A DNA stretch of 57,397 nucleotides from an uncultured Prevotellaceae bacterium (GTDB lineage Bacteria > Bacteroidota > Bacteroidia > Bacteroidales > Bacteroidaceae): NCBI GenBank assembly GCA_902763615.1, contig CACWSX010000016.1, forward strand, positions 1 to 57,397, read 5' to 3'. Made by a program: the position numbers and the translations under genes. The notes below the pieces were generated by a model. That model did no database searches. It worked only from the letters and a program-made list of their open reading frames with translations, and had not been told where the DNA came from. Of this stretch, positions 17,385-25,979 are shown piece after piece (positions within the stretch are counted from its first letter, which is position 1; each line of letters starts with the position of its first letter).

Positions 17385-20300
17385 TTAGAGATTGATATTC
17401 ACACCCATAGAGAACGAACGGCCTTTGCCTAACAATCCACGGTCGATGCCTTGTGTCAGGATGCCGCCTGCGATGCCACAATCAGGATCGCTGCCGAGAT
17501 ACTTGGTAATGGTAAAGAGATTGTTGACATTGCCAAAGATGGTGATACCCTGCAGATAGGTGCTCTGGATGGGCAAATAATAGCTCAATGTGATATTGCT
17601 CAGACGCAGATACGAACCGTCTTCAATCCAACGATCGCTGAAGCGGGCATTGCCCATAGGATCCTTATATTCCACACGTGGGTAATTCGTCTTCTGACCT
17701 TCGGTAGTCCAACGGTTCTTCATGGCCGTCGTCTGGTTCAGGAAGTAGGTGCCGCCCTCCAGAAGCGAGCGCTGATAGTTGAAGATATCGTTACCAAGAG
17801 AGTAGTTGAACACGGCCGACAGGGTCAGGTTCTTCCAACTGAGCGTTGTATGGATATTACCATAGAGATCGGGGTTGGGATCACCGATGACGGTACGGTC
17901 TTTCTCGTCGATAGTTCCGTTGCCGTCCTGGTCGACGAAGTTCATGTCGCCTGCCTTGAAGAAGAGCTTATCACCATTCTCCTTGACAAGATATTTGCCA
18001 TTCGCTGCGGCTTCAGCAGAAGTGCTGTAGACACCGTTGGTCTTGTATCCATAGAACACGCCTACAGGCTGGTCGACCTTGGTCTGTATGGTTGCCCCAT
18101 AAAGATTGGTCTCAAAGCTGCGGTTGTTGTCGGGTAAGGCAGTCACCTTGTTCTTGTAATGACCTACAGAGGCACCTACTTCCCAACGGAAATCTTTCAG
18201 GTTGATTACCTTGACAACGGCATGCGCATCGAAGCCACTGTTCTCCAATTTGCCTTCGTTGCTCCAGTTAGCCTCAAGACCGCTGGTCCATGCCAGCTGC
18301 TGCAGGGAGAGCAGGTTGCTGGTCCAGCTCTTGAAGTAGTTGAAACGCAGGTTCAAGCGGTTGTCGAAGAAGTTACCCTCAATGCCCGCTGTGAGGCGTG
18401 ATGTGGATTCCCACTTCAGTTCGGTGTTGCCAATGTTGCCGATGGCAATACCCGTCGCACTGCTATTCAGCATGCGGCTGGAAACGAAATAACTGCGCGA
18501 TGCTGTGTAGTCGATATCGTCGTTACCTGTCACATCGAAACCGACGTTCAGACGCAGGTAGTTGATGGGCTTGATGCCTGCAAACCAGCTCTCATTGCTG
18601 ATAACCCAGGCGGCTTCGACGCTGGGGAAGAGCCCCCAGACGACACCTGCCATCTTCAGACCATCCGCATCCTTACCGAAACGGGAAGAGGCGTGGGCTG
18701 AGATTCCGGCATTGACGTAATAACGCTGTGCATAGTTATAGTTGCCCAAGGCATACCAGATGAACTCTGATGTCTTGTCGTTGGCGCCGTCAGTATCCTT
18801 GAAACTCAGTGAGGAATTCATCTTGGGTGCCTTGTCGTTAGGCGTGTTGTAACCGCTTTGTGATGTCAGCTTATAGGCTGAGTTCAGGTAGCGGACGCCA
18901 CCCATGACACCTACCTGATGGGCACCGAACTGGTTCTTCCAAGCCAGACGGGTATCGCTCTGAATGGCGGTAAGGCTGGATGCCTGGCTCATGACCAGGT
19001 TGTTGAGCGTAGCACTTTCGTCGAGTCCGTCGACGACAAACGTCGGTGTACCCTGAATGGGGAGATAGTAGTTCTCATTGGTGTTGACGAGGGTGAGGGC
19101 GAAGTGCTCGCTCACTGTCAGGTGCTTGTTGAACTCATATTTTGGTGTGATGGCAAACACAATCAGGCGGTTGCCCAGTGAGTTACGGTTCTTACCATCG
19201 CCATATTCCAAGATACTTGCCGGGTTAGCTAGACGACCTCTTCCTTGGAACATACCCTCCAGGTAGTCGTCAGCCTCTGCCAGATAATGACTGGGGTTGC
19301 CGGCATTGTCGTAAGCATAGGGAGAGAGGAACGGTGACTTGGCCAGTGCGATAAAGCTTGGTGAGGTCATCACGCCGGACAGCACCGTTGTGGGTGCGCC
19401 ATCGTCAAACAGTGAACGGTCAACGTCACTGTAAGAAGCGTCGAAGCGTACGTCGAATCCTTTGGCAATATTGATGTCGGAATTCAAACGCATGTTGAAA
19501 CGCGAGTAGTCGTTCTTCTTGAGTGTGCTATTGGCTAATGAATAGCCTACGGAGAGATTGTATGAGGCGATGTCGTCACCACCCTGCACATTGATACCGT
19601 AGTTCTGTGAGAATGCATTTTTGTAGACCTCGTCTGTCCAGTCAGTATTATTGTGATACTGGTTGTAATAGAAATAGGTGGGGTCGTTGTTCAGGAATTT
19701 CATCTGGCTTAACGAAAGTGTCTTGTTGGCCAGTAGCTCTGAGGCGTAGAGACGGTAGTCTTCGGCACCCATCATCTTTGGCAGACGTGGAATGAGTTCA
19801 AAGCGGCCGTTGATGGTCACATCGATCTTGGTGGCCATGCTCTTGTTACGTTTGGTCTTGATGAGCAGTACGCCGTTGGCACCCTTGGCACCATAGATGG
19901 CCGTACCGTTCTTCAGCACTTGTATGCTTTCGATGTCGTTGACATTCAGGTTGGCCAGCATATTGGTGAAATAACCGTCATGCAGTGTCGTGCGGTTGTA
20001 CTCCATGTCCATGATGACATCGTCGACAATCACCAGCGGCTGGGCATTGCTGTTCAGCGAGTTGATACCTGCCATCGTGAGGATGTTGCCTAAACCGATA
20101 TTGCCGCTACGTGAGACTGAACGGACATCAGCGCCCAGCTGTTGGGCAATGAAGGGGTCGACACTGATTTCCGAGGTGTTGGCAAAACGGTTAGCCTCAG
20201 AGCTCTGAATCGCATTGGTCTGTCTTTTGTAGACCTCTGTGAAGGCTTCATTGTAGAGCTGACCGTTGGCCACGCCGTCGGCAATGGCACACTGCAGGAA

Positions 20301-20543
20301 ATTATAGCCATCGATACGCATCTGCACCGAGCTGACATAGTCGGGCACTTTGAGCGTATAGCGTCCTTCTTCGTCGGTCATGGCCGAGTACTTGTCGTTA
20401 TCATAGGCGGCCACAATGACACCTACCAGTGGTTGTTTGGTAGCTGCATCGACAACCTGTCCCGTTACAGTCTTACTGTTCTCCTGTGCTGCCATCGTCA
20501 GCGATACGAGCAGCAGAATAGTGGAAAAGATATATTTCTTCAT
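17385..20543 (-). CDS. SusC/RagA-family TonB-dependent transporter (SusC 2)
   Basis: The 1052-residue product is a TonB-linked outer-membrane transporter for oligosaccharides. A signal peptide ends at LTMAAQ. A carboxypeptidase-regulatory-like domain (about 25-95, KTVTGQVVDAATKQPLVGV), a plug domain (about 130-240, with IESIQVLKNGTAIYGAKGAN) and a 22-strand barrel follow, with a C-terminal strand ending FSMGVNINL. The barrel contains the usual DxNGDGxID-like site (VDQDGNGTIDEKDRTVIGDP). Its ATG overlaps the stop of the upstream FAS1 gene by four bases (ATGA), indicating translational coupling; SusD 2 follows. It appears to be a second transport pair in the same operon as SusC 1 and SusD 1, possibly for a different size or type of oligosaccharide. 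Confidence 0.95.
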   Translation of the reverse strand: MKKYIFSTILLLVSLTMAAQENSKTVTGQVVDAATKQPLVGVIVAAYDNDKYSAMTDEEGRYTLKVPDYVSSVQMRIDGYNFLQCAIADGVANGQLYNEAFTEVYKRQTNAIQSSEANRFANTSEISVDPFIAQQLGADVRSVSRSGNIGLGNILTMAGINSLNSNAQPLVIVDDVIMDMEYNRTTLHDGYFTNMLANLNVNDIESIQVLKNGTAIYGAKGANGVLLIKTKRNKSMATKIDVTINGRFELIPRLPKMMGAEDYRLYASELLANKTLSLSQMKFLNNDPTYFYYNQYHNNTDWTDEVYKNAFSQNYGINVQGGDDIASYNLSVGYSLANSTLKKNDYSRFNMRLNSDINIAKGFDVRFDASYSDVDRSLFDDGAPTTVLSGVMTSPSFIALAKSPFLSPYAYDNAGNPSHYLAEADDYLEGMFQGRGRLANPASILEYGDGKNRNSLGNRLIVFAITPKYEFNKHLTVSEHFALTLVNTNENYYLPIQGTPTFVVDGLDESATLNNLVMSQASSLTAIQSDTRLAWKNQFGAHQVGVMGGVRYLNSAYKLTSQSGYNTPNDKAPKMNSSLSFKDTDGANDKTSEFIWYALGNYNYAQRYYVNAGISAHASSRFGKDADGLKMAGVVWGLFPSVEAAWVISNESWFAGIKPINYLRLNVGFDVTGNDDIDYTASRSYFVSSRMLNSSATGIAIGNIGNTELKWESTSRLTAGIEGNFFDNRLNLRFNYFKSWTSNLLSLQQLAWTSGLEANWSNEGKLENSGFDAHAVVKVINLKDFRWEVGASVGHYKNKVTALPDNNRSFETNLYGATIQTKVDQPVGVFYGYKTNGVYSTSAEAAANGKYLVKENGDKLFFKAGDMNFVDQDGNGTIDEKDRTVIGDPNPDLYGNIHTTLSWKNLTLSAVFNYSLGNDIFNYQRSLLEGGTYFLNQTTAMKNRWTTEGQKTNYPRVEYKDPMGNARFSDRWIEDGSYLRLSNITLSYYLPIQSTYLQGITIFGNVNNLFTITKYLGSDPDCGIAGGILTQGIDRGLLGKGRSFSMGVNINL

Positions 20544-22177
20544 TGTTCTTCAGATTTTGAGGTTCGGGGTCTCAGATAAATGCAGTCAAGGTACATCTCA
20601 CGCGAGAAACGAGAGGTCTCACGAGCCAGGATAGAGCACTGAAGCTTTAGTGTGACCTTCACTTCATTCTGATCATAGTTACAGGTGGGGAAGTGGAAGG
20701 CTTCTGCTAAAACGACGGTGTCTACGCGAGCGGGATCACTTTGGAACTGGGTGTTGTCGCAGTTGAATGACTGTGGGTTGTTGTCCTCATCCACATAATT
20801 GATAGTCGCCTTGAATTTGCAGGGTCTGTCAGTGCTCAGACCAGCCACTGACTGGGGCAGTATCACAGCACAGATGTCATAATCGCCAGATAATGTGTTG
20901 CTGATGCGGAAAGTCAGTTCCCAGTTGGAGGTTCCTGATTTTGGAATAATCTGCAGGTAGGAGTCTGATGAGATGCTGTCGGCAATCTGGCGGCGTGTAT
21001 TGTAGGAGCAGTCTCTTTCCTGAGTGATCATCCACGTACTTTCTCCCTCTGTCCGTAATTCCTTGAAGAAGGTATCTGTTGGCTTGAATGACCACTTCGG
21101 GGTGGTATAAATCGAACCGTTGCTGCACTGCAGCTTCTGGGCGCCATAGAGAATGCCACCTTCTTCGAAAGGCTTTTGGAAGACATGGTACACTTTCTTC
21201 CCCTTCTCGAATGATTGGTTGGTACGGAGGTATGGCACGGATATCAGTGAGTCGTTGACAGACTTCTGATCGGTCATGTTGAAGACACCATCTTCCAATA
21301 AGGCACGCATAGTATAGTGCTGTTGTAGAGAGTCGCGCTTATCAATGCCTTTGTCATATACGAAGTATTTTGATGTCTCATTGTAGACCTCGTTCCATCC
21401 TTCTGTCGTGGGAACTACAACCAGATATGTGGAGTCTTCAGCATCCAGAAGGCCGATGTTTTCTAATAAGCGGTTACGCTCATAGACCACCGAGTCGACA
21501 TAGACGGGAACACCATCCACAACGCCGTTGGATACTGACGCTGCAGGATCGAAGATATCCTCATTGAAGCTGCGAATGTTAGCACCGATATTCTCTAACT
21601 GAGGATTGTCGCTTAACATTTCAAGGATATTGTAATTGTAGGGCAGGGCATGCTGCATGACATGGAGCACGCCATTGCTTGATTTCGTATTTGCCACTGT
21701 CACTGGAATGTTGTCGACTGTGCCGTTGGCCATCGTCATGCGCTTCATGTTGAGCATCAGCATCTTGGTGGTCTCAGGTGTTGACGAAACGAGTGAACGG
21801 GTGATGTGGTTCTGAACGAAACTCTTCTCTACAGCAGAATCACCAGCCACGGTCTGCACCAGTCGCAACAGTGAATCCTTGTTGAACGTACCGTTCACAG
21901 GCGCCATCACCGTGAATGATTGACCACTGCTGAGGAGGTCTGCATAGCTCACGGGCGTCTTCTTGTGCATGCGGTAAACCTTGGTTTGTTCCAGCACGTC
22001 ACAGAAATCACTCAATTGAGGGTTGGCCTTGAGTTGCTCCCAGAGCGTGGCACCCTCGGCAGCATCTGCTGTGCCCTCATAATGATCGTTCCAGTCTGAA
22101 CAGGCGGTGAAAACTGTTGTAGCACAACAGCAGACACAACCTGCCAAGAGGAATTGTTTTATACTTTTTGTATTCAT
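20540..22177 (-). CDS. FAS1 (fasciclin) lipoprotein with C-terminal beta-sandwich
   Basis: The 545-residue product has a lipoprotein signal peptide with a cysteine-rich stretch and lipobox FTAC (Cys26), then SDWNDHYE. Residues about 40-180 are a FAS1 domain with the two family signatures: FTVMAPVNGTFNKDSL and the H-box-like NGVLHVMQ. Residues about 185-345 are a divergent second FAS1 unit. The last 180 residues (from about 360) are predicted beta-strands with ELTFRISNTLSGDYDICAVI, suggesting a galactose-binding-like sandwich. FAS1 domains mediate adhesion; here the gene sits directly upstream of, and overlaps, SusC 2. I infer a cell-surface glycan-binding role in place of the usual SusE/F-type proteins. 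That role is untested. Confidence 0.8.
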   Translation of the reverse strand: MNTKSIKQFLLAGCVCCCATTVFTACSDWNDHYEGTADAAEGATLWEQLKANPQLSDFCDVLEQTKVYRMHKKTPVSYADLLSSGQSFTVMAPVNGTFNKDSLLRLVQTVAGDSAVEKSFVQNHITRSLVSSTPETTKMLMLNMKRMTMANGTVDNIPVTVANTKSSNGVLHVMQHALPYNYNILEMLSDNPQLENIGANIRSFNEDIFDPAASVSNGVVDGVPVYVDSVVYERNRLLENIGLLDAEDSTYLVVVPTTEGWNEVYNETSKYFVYDKGIDKRDSLQQHYTMRALLEDGVFNMTDQKSVNDSLISVPYLRTNQSFEKGKKVYHVFQKPFEEGGILYGAQKLQCSNGSIYTTPKWSFKPTDTFFKELRTEGESTWMITQERDCSYNTRRQIADSISSDSYLQIIPKSGTSNWELTFRISNTLSGDYDICAVILPQSVAGLSTDRPCKFKATINYVDEDNNPQSFNCDNTQFQSDPARVDTVVLAEAFHFPTCNYDQNEVKVTLKLQCSILARETSRFSREMYLDCIYLRPRTSKSEEQ

Positions 22178-22214
22178 AACTCTAAATTATATACTCTAAA
22201 CAAAAAACTCTTAA

Positions 22215-24203
22215 TTAGTGCGTGTCTTCGCCTTCAGGACTACCATATACACTCTTCGGGCAAAGTTCGAGATAGTCGAAACTCCAATAGCAGGTCGGGT
22301 CTTTCAATACCTGGCGGCAACGCAGATAATAAGTCTCGTTTTCGTCAAGATACTGTGTGGTCAAGACGTAGCGGAGGTTGTTGACCAGATTGCGGAGCGC
22401 ATTCTCTTTTGCAGCACCTTGCCAGTAGCAGTCCATTCCTTTCATGTAACCGCGGTTATGCATGGCCTTGTCAATGGCTTTGTTGGCATTTCTGGCTTCA
22501 GCGGTTTCTGCTGTCACGTCAGCCACCCAACCAATGCTGGGGTCATTACCCATGATACGCAGGTCGGCGGGAATGCCACAGGGTACGTTGTTCAGGTAGA
22601 ACTGAACTACTCCACGTTCAGCATTAGCCGTGTAACCGGTACGGATTTCGTATGTTCCTGATGGTACGGGCGGCAGTTTGATAGTCAGGTCGAAGATACC
22701 ACTGACAGTGATACCATTGCTCTTATAGTGCTGCCACCAGGGACCTTCACCATGCAGACCGATAACAGCCTTTTCACCCATCACCTTCCAGTTCTTGATA
22801 TAGTCGAGACGATAGCCTCTGAGGTGATTCTCGTCATATAGAGGACGATCGCTGTTAAAGAAGTCTGGACTCAATACCGTAGAATCAAAGCGGATACGGC
22901 AGTTCAGTACTTCATCGCGTACTTCTGTAGAATATTCAAGAATATCATCGATATAATGATAGATTCCATTAGGGCAGTCCTGTATGGACAGACCAGACTC
23001 ACTGGGTTTCAGTACACGTATACCCTCTATCTCAGCATTGCCCTTCAGGCCCTTGCGGTTGATATAGAGTTTCTCGTTCGGATAGCAGAAGCGCATGATG
23101 GTACCTGGACTCATGGTCTCATAGAATTCCTCGGGGTCACATAAGTCCTGATCCCAGTGCTTCAGACAATCTTTTCTCATGATGACTTCATCGTATGGCA
23201 AAATACGGTCGATGAGGTGATAGCTGATGAACCGGTTCAGCGGATTCTTGCGGTTTCTGAAATCATTATCATATTTACCGGCGTCAGTTGGGTAAACAGC
23301 ATCGTAAACTTTCTTGGCATGTGCAATCAGTTCGTCAATATTGTTGATGCCGTGTTTCTTGTAGACAGAATCAGGCTCAACGAAAGCGGTAAATTTGAAG
23401 TAGCGTTTCTGAACCCACTGGATTGGGTCGGCACCTTCTGCCTTACATTTCAATGAGAGATTCCAAGTATAGGCAGAGTCCTGCGAAGCCTTGTCGGCTC
23501 CCCATTCTGGATAATTGTTGTCGATGTAGGCCATCAGCGAGTCGGCCATGCCAGTGAGGAACAAAGCTTGCGTGAAGATGGTTGCTGTAGAGTCAGCGGC
23601 AATGACATCGGGCAGTTTGTCACTGGTACGTGGGATGATATTATTGACAATATGTACCACGCCATTCGATACCGAGTCGTCGTACTCCACCATGCGCGCC
23701 ACCTTGTTGGCAAAGTGTACCACGGCATTGTTGTTCTCAGCATCGGTATTGATAGAGAGCGTGATAAATGTCTCTGCCATGTTCATGCCCAGAGAGCCTT
23801 CGGAAATCTCTGTCGTGAACCATGCCTTGGTTTTGATGATATGTGTACGTGACAGCGTGTCGCAGACGGCCTCGGGAATATCCTCGATGCTTTTATAGTT
23901 GTTGTTGGCCATGTACTTGTCAATGGCTTCATTGTTGGGGGCGAACACTGTATAGTTACCATACGTTGAGAGCATGGCGTAATAGCCCGAGCGCTGAAGA
24001 ATACTGATGAACGAACTGACGCGCTCCTGATTGTCGGAGAGGAACTCGGCTGCGGTCATCTTCTCAGCTGAATATCTGCTCATGGGCACATCGTCGTCGT
24101 TATCGACACACGATGTCAAGAGCAAAGGAGAGAAGGAGAGAAGAAGTGATACTCCTACCATGAAACATCTCATCCAGTTTTTATTGTTTATCTTTGTAAT
24201 CAT
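22215..24203 (-). CDS. FAS1 lipoprotein with C-terminal beta-sandwich
   Basis: The ATG at 24203 is preferred over the in-frame TTG at 24212, giving 662 residues. Lipobox LLTSC (Cys32) is followed by VDNDDD, a typical acidic surface-export signal. A first FAS1 domain (about 45-190) shows YTVFAPNNEAIDKYM and NGVVHIVNNIIP; a second, longer one ends near NGIYHYIDDILEYS. From about residue 440 a beta-rich domain (SGTYEIRTGYTANAERG) resembles glycan-binding sandwiches. The gene lies between SusD 1 and the other FAS1 gene, where surface glycan-binding proteins usually sit in such operons. Its 5' end carries the shared signal-peptide DNA cassette, and AATTTTC repeats fill the gap before it. Confidence 0.8.
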   Translation of the reverse strand: MITKINNKNWMRCFMVGVSLLLSFSPLLLTSCVDNDDDVPMSRYSAEKMTAAEFLSDNQERVSSFISILQRSGYYAMLSTYGNYTVFAPNNEAIDKYMANNNYKSIEDIPEAVCDTLSRTHIIKTKAWFTTEISEGSLGMNMAETFITLSINTDAENNNAVVHFANKVARMVEYDDSVSNGVVHIVNNIIPRTSDKLPDVIAADSTATIFTQALFLTGMADSLMAYIDNNYPEWGADKASQDSAYTWNLSLKCKAEGADPIQWVQKRYFKFTAFVEPDSVYKKHGINNIDELIAHAKKVYDAVYPTDAGKYDNDFRNRKNPLNRFISYHLIDRILPYDEVIMRKDCLKHWDQDLCDPEEFYETMSPGTIMRFCYPNEKLYINRKGLKGNAEIEGIRVLKPSESGLSIQDCPNGIYHYIDDILEYSTEVRDEVLNCRIRFDSTVLSPDFFNSDRPLYDENHLRGYRLDYIKNWKVMGEKAVIGLHGEGPWWQHYKSNGITVSGIFDLTIKLPPVPSGTYEIRTGYTANAERGVVQFYLNNVPCGIPADLRIMGNDPSIGWVADVTAETAEARNANKAIDKAMHNRGYMKGMDCYWQGAAKENALRNLVNNLRYVLTTQYLDENETYYLRCRQVLKDPTCYWSFDYLELCPKSVYGSPEGEDTH
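24117..24203 (-). repeat. Signal-peptide cassette, copy 2 (FAS1 gene)
   Basis: The first about 87 coding bases share ATGATTACAAAGATAAACAA and the CTTCTCTCCTTCTCTCC core with the SusD 2 gene, and closely resemble the corresponding stretches of SusD 1 and of the CxxCH lipoprotein gene on the other strand. The encoded pattern is MITKINNKN, a variable linker and a leucine-rich core ending in SC. The proteins are unrelated beyond this segment. Confidence 0.8.
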
Positions 24204-24233
24204 AATTTTCAATTTTCAATTTTCAATTTTCAA
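24204..24233. repeat. Tandem AATTTTC heptamers between SusD 1 and FAS1 genes
   Basis: About four copies of a 7-base unit (AATTTTC on the plus strand) fill the gap between the two minus-strand genes. On the coding strand they read TTGAAAA, which offers in-frame TTG codons and an A-rich leader before the ATG. Confidence 0.8.
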
Positions 24234-25949
24234 TTACTTAAGCACACCTTCCTCGGTATTGCTGAAGGCCGGGTTCTGAATCAGCAGAGGATTAGCCTTC
24301 AGTTCTGCTTTGGCATACGGGAAGTAAATGTAATTGGGGTCAGTCAGTTTGATTCTAATCACATTCTGATCCTGACGGTGCTTACGGATAACGGATGAAG
24401 TCAGTCGTTCCGTCTTACCATCGCGACGTGCCAGACGTACCAGGTCGAACCAACGTTTACCTTCGAACAGGAACTCGCGGTGGCGCTCTTCGAACAACAG
24501 GTCTTCCATCTTCTCCTTTGAAGTATTATAGGTCTCAAATACCAGACTGCCAGTTGTCGTCTCAGACGAGATGTTGTTGGCACGCTTGTAGACATTGTTA
24601 ATCAGCTGGAATGCCTCGGGCCAGTCGTTCTCGCTGCGCTGGATGAGGGCTTCTGCCTTCATAAGCATCACATCGCTCAGACGGTAGATAATCCAGTTGG
24701 CATTATTACTGGAGCGGCGGTTTCCATTGACATTGACTATACCCAGTCTCTGGAGACTGAAACTGGCACTCTCGCGGACGTACTTCGTAATGGATAGGCT
24801 GTTTCCGCTGGTCTCCATGGCTTCGTAGGCACGGCAGTCATTCTGTGAGAGCCATACTTGGTTATTGTTCGACGTAAAGCCATCCATCAGGAAATCGGCT
24901 GCTCTCAGACGGCCGATGCTGTTGCTGTTGTTGCCGTAGTTATTGCTAATCCAGTTGTTCTCCTGTCCGGTATAGCCATTGTAGTAGATCTCGAAGATGC
25001 TTTCAAATGAATTGCCATTGCCGAAGATGGAGGTATAAGCGTTACCCACGTCTTTCGTTCCTTTGACGTTTGCTTCCATAATCATGGGGATGCCGTCGTA
25101 CAACTCAATATCGTTGATTTGGTCTATCTGCAATAGCTCTTCATAGACCTGTTTCTTATAGTCGATGACCATGTCGCAGTACTTGATTACGTTATTCCAG
25201 TCGCCCTTCCAGAGATAGAGGTCAGCCAACAGAGCGTAGATGGCCCAGCGGGTGATGCGGCTGTTGTTGACGGCAGGTACGTAAATGCTCTTGCCTTGCA
25301 CCTTTTCCAGATCGAAACGACGCTGGGCATCATCCTTCACACTCTCCAAATCTACAATCAGAGAGTCGACCACTACATCGAATTTGGTGGCAGGGATGAC
25401 ATAATTCTGATCGTCGGCGATACTCGGTTCCGTGGTGTAGGGCACATCGCGGAACGTGCGGATCAGGTAGAAATAGCAGAGCGCGCGGATGGCTTTCATC
25501 TCAGCAATCGTCGCCTTCATCTCATTATAGGTGTAGTTCGGGTCAATCTGCTCCACCTCCGGTGCATAATGACAAACGATATTACAACGGTTGATGACAT
25601 TGTATAGAGATGACCATTTACACATATCGTTGGTTGGCAGCAGATTCTCTCTCAACATCTCATTGAGGTGATTGGGAACGTTTGTACCAGCCACAATGTT
25701 ATCAGAGCGCAACTCACCCCAGACGCCCATACGAGTGACCACGTCTTCGCTTGCCAGGGCTTCGTAACAGCCGTTGACAGCACCGGTCACATCTGCTTTC
25801 TCCTTCCAATAATTCTCCAGCACTGTCGAGTTCATGGGCAGAATGTCGAGAAAATCGCTACAGCTGGAAAGGAGTAAAGGAGAGAAGGAGAGAAGGAGTA
25901 AGTAGGATACTCTTGCCTTCACCTTATTATATATATTGATTGTTTTCAT
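24234..25949 (-). CDS. SusD/RagB-family glycan-binding lipoprotein (SusD 1)
   Basis: I start at the ATG at 25949, giving 571 residues; the longer frame begins with TTG inside the heptamer repeats. The lipobox is LLSSC (Cys30), followed by SDFLDILP, the usual SusD start. Family hallmarks are VINRCNIVCHYAPEVE, AEMKAIRALCYFYLIRTFRD with VPYTTEPS, the LYLWKGDWNNVIKYCDMVI segment, and near the end LLFEERHREFLFEGKRWFDL, the most characteristic SusD motif. It pairs with SusC 1, which it follows by 30 bases. It would bind oligosaccharide at the cell surface and close over the transporter. It is clearly not a recent duplicate of SusD 2; the two differ strongly outside the signal peptide. Confidence 0.95.
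   Translation of the reverse strand: MKTINIYNKVKARVSYLLLLSFSPLLLSSCSDFLDILPMNSTVLENYWKEKADVTGAVNGCYEALASEDVVTRMGVWGELRSDNIVAGTNVPNHLNEMLRENLLPTNDMCKWSSLYNVINRCNIVCHYAPEVEQIDPNYTYNEMKATIAEMKAIRALCYFYLIRTFRDVPYTTEPSIADDQNYVIPATKFDVVVDSLIVDLESVKDDAQRRFDLEKVQGKSIYVPAVNNSRITRWAIYALLADLYLWKGDWNNVIKYCDMVIDYKKQVYEELLQIDQINDIELYDGIPMIMEANVKGTKDVGNAYTSIFGNGNSFESIFEIYYNGYTGQENNWISNNYGNNSNSIGRLRAADFLMDGFTSNNNQVWLSQNDCRAYEAMETSGNSLSITKYVRESASFSLQRLGIVNVNGNRRSSNNANWIIYRLSDVMLMKAEALIQRSENDWPEAFQLINNVYKRANNISSETTTGSLVFETYNTSKEKMEDLLFEERHREFLFEGKRWFDLVRLARRDGKTERLTSSVIRKHRQDQNVIRIKLTDPNYIYFPYAKAELKANPLLIQNPAFSNTEEGVLK
25860..25949 (-). repeat. Signal-peptide cassette, copy 3 (SusD 1 gene, partial)
   Basis: The first codons differ, but the stretch from AGAGTATCCTACTTACTCC to the lipobox is nearly identical to copy 1. 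The boundary of similarity therefore falls inside the signal peptide rather than at the start codon. Confidence 0.75.
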
Positions 25950-25979
25950 ACTTTTCAATTTTCAATTTTCAACTTTCAA
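25950..25979. repeat. Tandem heptamers between SusC 1 and SusD 1
   Basis: On the coding (minus) strand the units read GTTGAAA twice and ATTGAAA twice, filling the whole gap between the SusC stop and the SusD start. The unit is the same as at 24204-24233. Confidence 0.8.

Noticed and set aside
15619-20543. Recent duplication of the SusCD pair
   Set aside because: The two SusC and the two SusD proteins differ strongly outside the signal peptides, so the pairs are old or independently acquired.
24204-25979. Possible CRISPR array from the short repeats
   Set aside because: The units are 7 bases long, contiguous, without unique spacers, and no cas genes are present.
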